This document shows, in pieces, positions 32,932 through 40,233 of a stretch of DNA of 64,000 nt (positions are counted from its first letter, which is position 1; each line of letters begins with the position of its first letter). Below the pieces are notes generated by a model that was not told the DNA's origin, ran no database searches, and saw only the letters and a list, made by a program, of their open reading frames with translations. A program made the position numbers and the translations under genes. The stretch covers positions 310,001 through 374,000 of the forward strand of contig JAEZIN010000002.1 of NCBI GenBank assembly GCA_023436585.1. Reading direction: 5' to 3'. The stretch is from Bacillota bacterium. GTDB lineage: Bacteria > Bacillota > Clostridia > Christensenellales > Aristaeellaceae.

Positions 32932-34869
32932 TTAACCGTTTGCTTCCAGCATGTCGGTAAGTTCCTTCAACGTTTTGTCGGCTTCCTCCCACTCGTCAAA
33001 CAGGGCGGATACCTTCTCCTGCGCTTTTTGATATTCCCTGGCGGCCTGGGCCGCCTTCTCGGGATCCTTAAACGTTTCGGGCAGCGCCATCAGCGTTTCC
33101 AGGTCGGCCATAAACTGCTCCAGATTGGCGATTTCCTTTTCCTTGGCCTCCGCCCGCTCCTGGGCCTCCCTTAAGCGCTCCTTCTCCTGGCGCGTGCGCT
33201 TCTTTTCCTTGTCCAGCTCGGTACGCGTCTTTTGGGGCGCATCCGCTTCCGGCGCGTCCCCACGCTGCGTCCTTTGCAGGTAGTCGTCGTAGTTGCCGGC
33301 GTATTCCTTCAGGCCATCCATCCCCAGTACCGCCACCTTGTTGGCAAAGCGGTTGATGAAGTACCGGTCGTGGGAGATGGCCAGGATGGTGCCGGGATAA
33401 TCGGAAAGCGCCTGCTCTAAAACCTCCCGGCTGTCCATGTCCAAATGGTTGGTGGGCTCGTCCATCAAAAGGAGGTTGTCCTTGTTGAGCATCAGCTTCG
33501 TCAGCGCCACACGGCCCTTTTCGCCGCCGGAGAGGGTGGATATGGGCATGAACACGTCATCGCCCGAGAACAGAAACAAACCAAGGGCGCCGCGCACCTC
33601 GTACTGCTCCAGACGCCGAAAATCGTCCCACACCTCGTTAAGCACCGATTTCTCGGGATGCAGCGACGACTGGTGCTGGTCGTAATAGCCCATGTCCACA
33701 TTAGCGCCCAGCCGCACCGTGCCCTCATCGGGAGGCATATCCCCTGTCAGGCAGCGGAAGAGGGTGGATTTGCCCGCGCCGTTGGGCCCGATGAGCGCAA
33801 TCCTGTCCCCGGCCCGCATATGCAGGTTCAGGTGCTCAAACAGCGTCCTTTCCCCAAAGCTTTTTTTCAGGTCCTTCACCATCAGCACATCGTCCCCAGT
33901 GCGGCGGCGTACCTGAAAGGAAAAGCGCACCTGGTTTTCTTCCTCGGGCCTTTGCAGCCGCTCCAGCTTGTTCAGCTTTTTCTCGCGGCTTTCGGCGGCG
34001 CGGATGGACTTTTCCCGGTTGAAGCTGCGGAAGCGGGCAATGATGGCCTCCTGCCGCGCGATTTCCTTCTGCTGCAAATCGAAGGCCCGCTGCCTGCTTT
34101 CAAACCGCTCGGCCCGCTGCTCCATGTAGCGGCTGTAATTCCCATCGTACTGCTCCACCGTGCCCAGCAAAAGTTCGGCCATGCAGTCGCACACGTGGTC
34201 CAGAAAGTACCGGTCGTGGGAGATGATCAGTACCGTGCCCCGGTACTGGGAAAGATAGTCCTCCAGCCAGTTTAAAGCCTGCAGGTCCAGGTGGTTGGTA
34301 GGCTCGTCCAGCAGCAACAGATCCGGCTTTTGCAATAGCAGCCTGGCCAGACAAAGCCTGGTTCGCTCGCCGCCGCTTAACTGTTCTGATAATTGATCGT
34401 GCTGCGCCTTTGTAAAACCCAACCCTGCCAGTACGCCCTGGATGGCGCTCTGCCAGGCGTAGCCGTCCTGGCGCTCAAAGGCTTCCGTCAGCGCCGCGTA
34501 CTCGCCCCCCAGCCGGCGCAAATCCTCCGGCTGCTGGGCTTTTGCCATGCGCTCCTCCAGCTCCCGCATTTTCGCTTCCATTTCCTGAAGCGGGGCAAAT
34601 ACCGCCTCCAGCTCCTGCCGGACGGTCAGCCCTTCGGTCACCATTCCCTGCTGGGCCAGGTATCCCAGCTTCAGCCCGCGGCTTAGGCTCATGGTGCCCG
34701 CGTCGTATGTTTCCAGCCCTGCGATGATGCGCATAAGCGTCGTCTTCCCGCATCCGTTGACACCGACCAGGCCAAGCCGCCGGCCGGATTGCAGGGTAAG
34801 CGAAACATCCTTGAGCACAGCGTTTGCACCAAAGGATTTTTGTATGTGCTGCAGGGAAAGAATAATCAT
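32932..34869 (-). CDS. ABC-F family ATPase, YdiF/Uup-like translation factor
   Basis: 645 residues, two ABC domains without membrane segments. Walker A GVNGCGKTT and GPNGAGKST; signatures LSGGERTRLCLARLL and LSGGEKGRVALTKLM; Walker B LLLLDEPTNHLD and LLMDEPTNHLD. A long interdomain linker (ESRQRAFDLQQKEIARQEA) is typical of ribosome-binding ABC-F proteins, and the last 100 residues form a Lys/Glu-rich coiled coil, as in Uup and YfmR. It is a housekeeping-type relative of the ABC-F gene at 16.8 kb and lacks that gene's attenuator leader. Confidence 0.9.
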   Translation of the reverse strand: MIILSLQHIQKSFGANAVLKDVSLTLQSGRRLGLVGVNGCGKTTLMRIIAGLETYDAGTMSLSRGLKLGYLAQQGMVTEGLTVRQELEAVFAPLQEMEAKMRELEERMAKAQQPEDLRRLGGEYAALTEAFERQDGYAWQSAIQGVLAGLGFTKAQHDQLSEQLSGGERTRLCLARLLLQKPDLLLLDEPTNHLDLQALNWLEDYLSQYRGTVLIISHDRYFLDHVCDCMAELLLGTVEQYDGNYSRYMEQRAERFESRQRAFDLQQKEIARQEAIIARFRSFNREKSIRAAESREKKLNKLERLQRPEEENQVRFSFQVRRRTGDDVLMVKDLKKSFGERTLFEHLNLHMRAGDRIALIGPNGAGKSTLFRCLTGDMPPDEGTVRLGANVDMGYYDQHQSSLHPEKSVLNEVWDDFRRLEQYEVRGALGLFLFSGDDVFMPISTLSGGEKGRVALTKLMLNKDNLLLMDEPTNHLDMDSREVLEQALSDYPGTILAISHDRYFINRFANKVAVLGMDGLKEYAGNYDDYLQRTQRGDAPEADAPQKTRTELDKEKKRTRQEKERLREAQERAEAKEKEIANLEQFMADLETLMALPETFKDPEKAAQAAREYQKAQEKVSALFDEWEEADKTLKELTDMLEANG

Positions 34870-34882
34870 GCGCGGGCTCCGA

Positions 34883-35524
34883 TCATGTAGTGTAAAGTGC
34901 GCTTGCGCGCTTTTTCAAAGTGTCCAGGCTCTCCATAACCTCAGGGTAAGGGAGCCCGCCCGCTTCCAGGCGGGTCTTGGGCACGGTAAGGCAGCCTTCC
35001 AGCAATGCCTGCCCATCCCTAATAAGCTGCGGGTACTCCTCCAAAGATGCCTCCTCCAGCGCCTGATAGAGCTGGTCTTCCCCCAGGCCAAACTGCTCCG
35101 CCTGCATAAAGAACGCGGCGGCATCCATCCGGTCCCTGGGCGTAAACAGCATCCAGGCATCATGAAGGCAGGCTTTCAGCCGCTCGCAGCGCAGCTCGCA
35201 AAGCAGGCTTTCCTCCCGGAGGGACAAAAGAAGCCGGGCGCTTCTGTACAAAAGCTGTTCTCTTGCCTCCTCAGACAGGGATGTCTGCATGGCCTGTATG
35301 TACAGGATCTCCGCCATCATCAAGCGGGGCTGCGGCGCCAGAAGCCCGATGATGCTCTCCACGCTCAGCTTCCTGGCGGCATCAACATCCATGCCGCAAT
35401 GCTCCCGGCAGGCGTCGTCCAAAAGGCGCAGCCGCTGCAGATCGTCCAGCATCTCCCCGATGCGGCGCATGAAATCGCCCATCATCTCGATCATGCGCAG
35501 TACATAATCCTTCTGAAAGAACAT
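34883..35524 (-). CDS. DUF6483-like helical protein
   Basis: 213 residues, soluble, mostly alpha-helical with TPR-like periodicity. Starts MFFQKDYVLRMIEMMGDFMRRIG, which resembles the start of DUF6483 proteins of Clostridia. ATG 35524 has GGAGG about 7 bp upstream. It precedes the ABC-F gene by 13 bp and is probably in its operon. No function can be assigned. Confidence 0.55.
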   Translation of the reverse strand: MFFQKDYVLRMIEMMGDFMRRIGEMLDDLQRLRLLDDACREHCGMDVDAARKLSVESIIGLLAPQPRLMMAEILYIQAMQTSLSEEAREQLLYRSARLLLSLREESLLCELRCERLKACLHDAWMLFTPRDRMDAAAFFMQAEQFGLGEDQLYQALEEASLEEYPQLIRDGQALLEGCLTVPKTRLEAGGLPYPEVMESLDTLKKRASALYTT

Positions 35525-35658
35525 AATCCGGCCTCCATCCCAAAGGTAGGGCACATGAATATTATACCGGAGTCGCACAGCCTTTACAAGACAGGAAAAA
35601 CCAGGGTTGCCACGGAATGGGCGCAATTGTATAATGAAGCTGAACGGAGGCGGCCGCC

Positions 35659-36549
35659 ATGCGGATAACGAACGTATATCTCAAAAACATCGGGCCCTTT
35701 TCAAGGCGGAAGGAGCTATTCTGCCTGCAAACGGACGATGACAGGGTATTGATTACAGGCATCAGCGGGAGCGGAAAAAGCACTGCTTTATGGGCCATGG
35801 CTTCCCTGTGGCGCCTGCTGGGCGAAAAGCCGCAGGACGGCGAAGAGGGTCCCGAGGGCGATTTAGCCATGTACATGACCGGCCTGCCGCAGGGGGATGT
35901 GCTGGTGGGCTGGTCATTAGACCCCGCCTTCAAGAAGGAGATGGCCAAGCGCCATCCCGGCGCCACACCGCTGTTTGCGGATAAGAATACGCCGGATGCG
36001 CTCCGCGGCAAGCTCACGGGGGACATGCCCAATTTGATCCTGCTGGACGCTGACTTTCATTTTGCACGGCAGGAAAAGGATTTTGAAAACGCCTGGTTCC
36101 TGACCGACGATGATGTGAAGGATGATTGGCCCCAGGCCCTTTCCCGCCTGAACAAGGATGACCGGCCCTGTGCCGGGGAGGTGATCAAGGCCGTCAACCG
36201 CCTGCTGGTGGATAAAAGCCTGGCAATCGACCCAAACGGCGGGGTGCAGGTTCTTTTAAGCGGCGACCAGCGCCACGGCCCGCATCAGCTTTCCATGGGC
36301 GAGAGGCATATGGCCGTGCTTTGCTTTTGCGCCGCCTGCTGCTTAAAGCCCGGCGGAGTGCTTTTGCTGGATGAGCCGGCCGTGCACCTGCACCCCAGCC
36401 AGGTAATCGGCCTGCTTTCCACCCTGGAAGGCTTTTGCCGCAAGGCGGGCGGACAGATGCTGCTGGTGTCCCACAACCCGGCCATATGGCACAGGTACGG
36501 GGAGCTGGGCCTGACCGTGGAGCTGGAGGTAGGCCATGGCGATCAGTGA
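35659..36549 (+). CDS. AAA/ABC-like ATPase of an ATPase-TOPRIM pair
   Basis: 296 residues, SMC/OLD-type ATPase head. Walker A GISGSGKST at 34-42, signature-like LSMGERHMAVL at 211-221, Walker B VLLLDEPAVHLHP at 234-246, and a histidine switch LLVSHNP near 268-274. The insert between Walker A and signature is short and not coiled-coil. It overlaps the TOPRIM gene by 14 bp. ATPase plus a DUF4435-like TOPRIM is the layout of PARIS (AriA-AriB) and of split OLD-type modules; AriA proteins are usually longer than this one. A defence role is therefore possible, not shown. Confidence 0.75.
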   Translation: MRITNVYLKNIGPFSRRKELFCLQTDDDRVLITGISGSGKSTALWAMASLWRLLGEKPQDGEEGPEGDLAMYMTGLPQGDVLVGWSLDPAFKKEMAKRHPGATPLFADKNTPDALRGKLTGDMPNLILLDADFHFARQEKDFENAWFLTDDDVKDDWPQALSRLNKDDRPCAGEVIKAVNRLLVDKSLAIDPNGGVQVLLSGDQRHGPHQLSMGERHMAVLCFCAACCLKPGGVLLLDEPAVHLHPSQVIGLLSTLEGFCRKAGGQMLLVSHNPAIWHRYGELGLTVELEVGHGDQ

Positions 36550-37333
36550 CAGGCCATACGATCTTATCCTTCGGGAGGCGGCGGCCACGCCCAACAAGCG
36601 CGTACTGCTGGTGGAAGGCACGGGAGATGTATCCTTCCTGACCCAGATGCTGGATAAGCCGCCGCTTAGGGATGAAAACATATTCGCGGACTGGGTCATT
36701 ACTCCGGCTGGCGGCAAGGATGCCGTGCTGCGCCTTTTAAAGGAGCGGCCCGGCCTGCACGCCATGGTGGACAGGGATGCCTGGAACGATCAGGAATGCA
36801 CAAACATGGAAAGGATGCATCGCAACCTGCACATACTGCCCCGTTTCTGCATTGAAAACTACCTGATCTGCCCCGAGGAGCTTTCCCAAGCGCTGCCCGG
36901 CTTTGCACAGCTTGAACCGGTCATTGAAAGGGATATCCCCCAGGCCGTGCGGCACGGATGCCTATGGCGCGCCGCCCAGCCACTGTATGAGGAGCTTTTG
37001 CAGGCAGGCTTCAACCGGGCGCTGCTGCGCTATCCCCCGCCCGATGAAGAAGAAACGCGGTCTCTTCTTGCAGGCTGGCAGCACCTTTTAAGCCCTGAAA
37101 ATGTGCATCAAAGAATGGAGGAGCATTTTCGGCAGGTAAAAGGCGCAAGCCAGCAAACGCTGCTGCGCAGGTATGTACACGGCAAGGTCTTCTGGCGCGG
37201 CTGCGTCGAAAACCTGGCCGCCAGGTTCTTCCCAGGCCGAAAGAGTGAAGAACTCAAGCGGGAGGTATACCGCCGCCTGACCCTTCCCATGGACCTTCAC
37301 GATTTTTTGCGGGCCATCTTCCTGGCCGGTTAG
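36536..37333 (+). CDS. TOPRIM-like DUF4435 protein, putative nuclease
   Basis: 265 residues. The N-terminal half carries TOPRIM-like features: VLLVEGTGDVSFL with Glu27, PAGGKDAV near 57-64, and HAMVDRDAWND with the Asp-x-Asp pair D79/D81. The RFCIENYLI stretch (103-111) is the ENYL pattern seen in DUF4435 proteins. The C-terminal half is helical. GGAGGT is placed inside the end of the ATPase gene, 6 bp before the ATG, so the two are co-translated. If active, it would be a metal-dependent nuclease controlled by the ATPase. Confidence 0.7.
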   Translation: MAISDRPYDLILREAAATPNKRVLLVEGTGDVSFLTQMLDKPPLRDENIFADWVITPAGGKDAVLRLLKERPGLHAMVDRDAWNDQECTNMERMHRNLHILPRFCIENYLICPEELSQALPGFAQLEPVIERDIPQAVRHGCLWRAAQPLYEELLQAGFNRALLRYPPPDEEETRSLLAGWQHLLSPENVHQRMEEHFRQVKGASQQTLLRRYVHGKVFWRGCVENLAARFFPGRKSEELKREVYRRLTLPMDLHDFLRAIFLAG

Positions 37334-37381
37334 CGGCAGGGAAGCAAAAAGATACCAATGATAATAAAGGAGGTACAAATC

Positions 37382-37798
37382 ATGAAACAGTTTTTCAAGG
37401 ATTTCAAGGCGTTCGCTCTCAAGGGCAATGTGCTGGACCTGGCGGTAGGCGTCATCATCGGCGCGGCTTTCGGCAAAATTGTGACTTCCCTGGTGAATGA
37501 CATCCTCATGCCCCTGATCGGTCTGATCGTAGGCAATGTGAACCTTTCCGAAGCATCCATAGAACTCAGCGCCGCAGAAGGTGCGGGCAGGCTGAACTAC
37601 GGCATGTTTTTGCAGACCGTCATTGATTTTCTGTTGATGGCGCTGTGCGTGTTCCTGTTTGTTAAACTCATAGCCAGGTTTTCCTTGAAGAAGAAGGAGG
37701 AGGCAAAGCCCGCTCCTGCCCAGCGCCTATGTACCTTTTGCATGCAGCCGGTGCACGAACATGCCACCCGCTGCCCCCATTGCACAAGCCAGCTGTAA
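37382..37798 (+). CDS. mscL: Large-conductance mechanosensitive channel with C-terminal zinc ribbon
   Basis: 138-residue membrane channel relieving osmotic down-shock. The N-terminal MscL pattern FKDFKAFALKGNVLDLAVGV is followed by TM1 (IIGAAFGKIVTSLVNDILMP) and TM2 (FLLMALCVFLFVKLI). The usual cytoplasmic C-terminal helix is replaced or extended by a four-Cys motif, LCTFCMQPVHE then TRCPHC, a zinc-ribbon-like knuckle. AAGGAGG is 8 bp before the ATG at 37382. A perfect-palindrome terminator follows. Confidence 0.92.
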   Translation: MKQFFKDFKAFALKGNVLDLAVGVIIGAAFGKIVTSLVNDILMPLIGLIVGNVNLSEASIELSAAEGAGRLNYGMFLQTVIDFLLMALCVFLFVKLIARFSLKKKEEAKPAPAQRLCTFCMQPVHEHATRCPHCTSQL

Positions 37799-37820
37799 CC
37801 CCATGCCATGACCATACGCT

Positions 37821-37852
37821 AAGCGGGAGGGGATGTACATCCCCTCCCGCTT
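37821..37852. terminator. 32-bp perfect palindrome, bidirectional terminator
   Basis: AAGCGGGAGGGGATGT is exactly inverted in ACATCCCCTCCCGCTT. It separates mscL from the converging repeat-protein gene. Confidence 0.75.
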
Positions 37853-37898
37853 GTCTTGTCATGTGTACATTTGTTATAGGCCTATGAGGCATATCGCC

Positions 37899-38822
37899 TT
37901 AATCACAGCGGTCGCAATGGTCGCGGTGATCGCGATGTTCAGGGTGGGGTGGGAAATATCCGCGTTTCTTGCAGGGATCCTTGCGAAGCAAGGGGCAGGG
38001 CTTCTCGGGCGGTTTGGGGCACTCGGGACACTTGGGGCATTTGGGACACGGCCGGGGTTTGGGGCAGGGGTGGGGCTTGGGCGGGCAGGGATGGTGACAC
38101 CTGTCATCGATGCCGCCATGGCGGAATCCCATGGCGTCTGCCGTTTCCATCTCCTTAGGCTCTCTCCAGCCGTTTGTTTCGGGGGCTCTCCACCCTTCCT
38201 GTTCAGGCGCCGCCCAGTTGTTTTCCCTCTGGGAAATCTGGGCAGCAGTTTGAGGCGGTATCCAGCTATTCTGCTGCGGCGGAGCCTGCTCGCCTGCCTG
38301 GGGGGCTGCCCACGTGTTCTGCTGAACAGGGCCCTGGCTGTTGCTCTGTGGAGCGTCCCAGGGATTTTGTTGAACAGGGGCCTGGCTGGCGGCCTGGGGA
38401 GGTGTCCAGCCATAGAACTGCGCCGTCGTCTGGCTATACTGCTGCGCATAGTCCTGACTGTTTTGCTGAGCGGATTGCTGTTCTTTTATCTGGCCGTAGA
38501 CCCAGCCGGTTTGCTGGCTGTATACCCAGCCGTCTTGCCCGATTGGTTCCTGCTCATAATTCTGTTGCATTGCCTGGCTCTCGGCCTGGCCGAAAGCCCA
38601 GCTGGAACCGAATCCGGAAGCCCGGGGAGGCTCCTGTGCTGATCCTCCCTGCGGTTCATATGCGGATTCATAACGGTGCCCATTACCTGATTCATCATGA
38701 AGCTTGGTACAAAAGGCACGGCAAAATGCTTCGCGGTAATCTTTCCACGGGTCCGGGCAATGCCCGCACCCGGGCTCGCGGCATGGGTGTTGCGGATACG
38801 GATATCTATCATTGGCAGCCAC
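37899..38822 (-). CDS. Gln/Pro/Trp-rich repeat protein with Cys-Pro tail
   Basis: 307 residues of low-complexity sequence. It contains about five short repeats of the form W-x-x-P-Q-x(4)-Q-x-P-x-Q-Q-N in the middle, a GWVYSQQTGWVYGQ doublet, and a C-terminal stretch of repeated Cys-Pro pairs spaced by Lys/His/Pro. The N-terminus has another Cys/His cluster. No signal peptide. The GTG start at 38822 has GGAGGA 8 bp upstream, which decides the strand. The composition suits a spore-coat or cell-surface structural protein (inference). The opposite strand is open for 269 residues but has no ribosome binding site. Confidence 0.6.
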   Translation of the reverse strand: MAANDRYPYPQHPCREPGCGHCPDPWKDYREAFCRAFCTKLHDESGNGHRYESAYEPQGGSAQEPPRASGFGSSWAFGQAESQAMQQNYEQEPIGQDGWVYSQQTGWVYGQIKEQQSAQQNSQDYAQQYSQTTAQFYGWTPPQAASQAPVQQNPWDAPQSNSQGPVQQNTWAAPQAGEQAPPQQNSWIPPQTAAQISQRENNWAAPEQEGWRAPETNGWREPKEMETADAMGFRHGGIDDRCHHPCPPKPHPCPKPRPCPKCPKCPECPKPPEKPCPLLRKDPCKKRGYFPPHPEHRDHRDHCDRCD

Positions 38823-39067
38823 TGATTATTCCTCCAATAGTAAAATGGGACCCGCTTTAGTATATGCATGTGGCCAAAGAGGGGGAAACCTTTATGAAAG
38901 CCGCTTCCCCGGCATATATTCAGTGAATCTTTGGAAGCGTATATGCAATGAATCTACTCCTTTCGCCGATACATACGGCTGATGCATGGAACCACGGGCT
39001 GTCCGCCGGGACTGGAAGCGTGCCAAAAACATCCAGGTGTGTACTTTCTATTTTCCCATCTGACACA

Positions 39068-39096
39068 TTGCGAAAGTACGTTCGCCGTGCTACACT
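39068..39096 (+). promoter_or_regulatory. Promoter of the DUF362-uvrA operon
   Basis: TTGCGA (39068-39073), 17-bp spacer, TACACT (39091-39096), 30 bp before the ATG. The rest of the gap from 38823 to 39067 shows no gene. Confidence 0.65.
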
Positions 39097-39126
39097 ATTC
39101 TGGTATGAATTTTCAGGAGGAACGGT

Positions 39127-40230
39127 ATGGAACCGTCGAAAGTTTACTTTACCAACCTGCGCGTCACGGAAGGCCGCAACCTGCTGGATAAGCTGCGCCG
39201 CCTGGTGAAAAAGGCAGGCATCGAGGACATCGATTTCAAAAAGAAATTTACGGCCATCAAGCTGCATTTCGGGGAGCCGGGGAACCTATCCTTCGTCCGG
39301 CCCAATTATGCCAGGGTGCTGGTGGAACTGGTGCGCAAAAACGGCGGCATGCCTTTTTTGACCGACTGCAACACGCTGTATGTGGGCAGAAGGAAAAACG
39401 CGCTGGATCATTTGGATGCCGCCTATGAAAACGGGTTCTCCCCCTTCTCCACCGACTGCCACGTGATCATCGGCGACGGCCTCAAAGGCACCGATGAAGC
39501 GCTGGTGAAGATCCCCGGCGACTACGTGAAGGAAGCCAAGATCGGCCGCGGTATTATGGACGCGGATGTGTTCATCAGCCTGACCCACTTTAAAGGCCAT
39601 GAGGGCACCGGCTTTGGCGGAACACTCAAGAACATCGGCATGGGCTGCGGTTCCAGGGCCGGCAAAATGGAAATGCATGTGTCCGGCAAGCCGGAGGTGG
39701 ATGAGGACCTGTGCGTCCATTGCGGAAAATGCCGCAAGGAGTGCGCCCACGACGCCATCACCTTCCCCCACAAGAAGGCACGCATCGACTGGGACAAGTG
39801 CGTGGGCTGCGGCCGCTGCATCGGCGCCTGCCCGGAGGATGCCATCCATCCCACAGGGGATCAGCACAACGACATACTGAACAAGAAGATCGCGGAGTAC
39901 AGCCTGGCCGTATTGCAGGGCAGGCCCCACTTCCACGTGAGCCTGGTGATGGACATCTCCCCCGCCTGTGACTGCCATGATTACAACGACGCGCCCATCC
40001 TCCCGGATGTGGGCATGTTCGCCTCTTTTGATCCGGTGGCGCTGGACCAAGCCTGCGCGGACGCCTGCCTGAAGCTCTCCCCGCTGCCAAACAGCAAGCT
40101 GTCGGATGTCCCCCATATCAGCGACGATCCTTTTTTGAACAGCCATCCGGATACCAACTGGGTCACCCAACTCACCCACGGCGAAAAGCTGGGGCTGGGA
40201 ACCAGGGCTTACGAATTGATCGAGGTGTGA
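39127..40230 (+). CDS. DUF362 protein with two [4Fe-4S] ferredoxin motifs
   Basis: 367 residues. The DUF362 part (KLHFGEPGNLSFVRP, LTDCNTLYVGRR, DVFISLTHFKGHEGTGFGG) encloses a ferredoxin insert with CVHCGKCRKEC near 197 and CVGCGRCIGAC near 225, four Cys each, so two 4Fe-4S clusters. A redox role in anaerobic metabolism is likely but unspecified. AGGAGG precedes the ATG. It precedes uvrA by 3 bp. Confidence 0.88.
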   Translation: MEPSKVYFTNLRVTEGRNLLDKLRRLVKKAGIEDIDFKKKFTAIKLHFGEPGNLSFVRPNYARVLVELVRKNGGMPFLTDCNTLYVGRRKNALDHLDAAYENGFSPFSTDCHVIIGDGLKGTDEALVKIPGDYVKEAKIGRGIMDADVFISLTHFKGHEGTGFGGTLKNIGMGCGSRAGKMEMHVSGKPEVDEDLCVHCGKCRKECAHDAITFPHKKARIDWDKCVGCGRCIGACPEDAIHPTGDQHNDILNKKIAEYSLAVLQGRPHFHVSLVMDISPACDCHDYNDAPILPDVGMFASFDPVALDQACADACLKLSPLPNSKLSDVPHISDDPFLNSHPDTNWVTQLTHGEKLGLGTRAYELIEV

Positions 40231-40233
40231 CGC

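Noticed and set aside
37833..38642. Plus-strand 269-codon frame opposite the Gln/Pro/Trp-rich gene
   Set aside because: No ribosome binding site, and it reads out of the palindromic terminator. The minus frame has GGAGGA and a well-spaced GTG.
38841..38855. CATATACTA as a sigma-K promoter for the repeat protein
   Set aside because: No matching -35 AC at the right distance; kept only as a remark.
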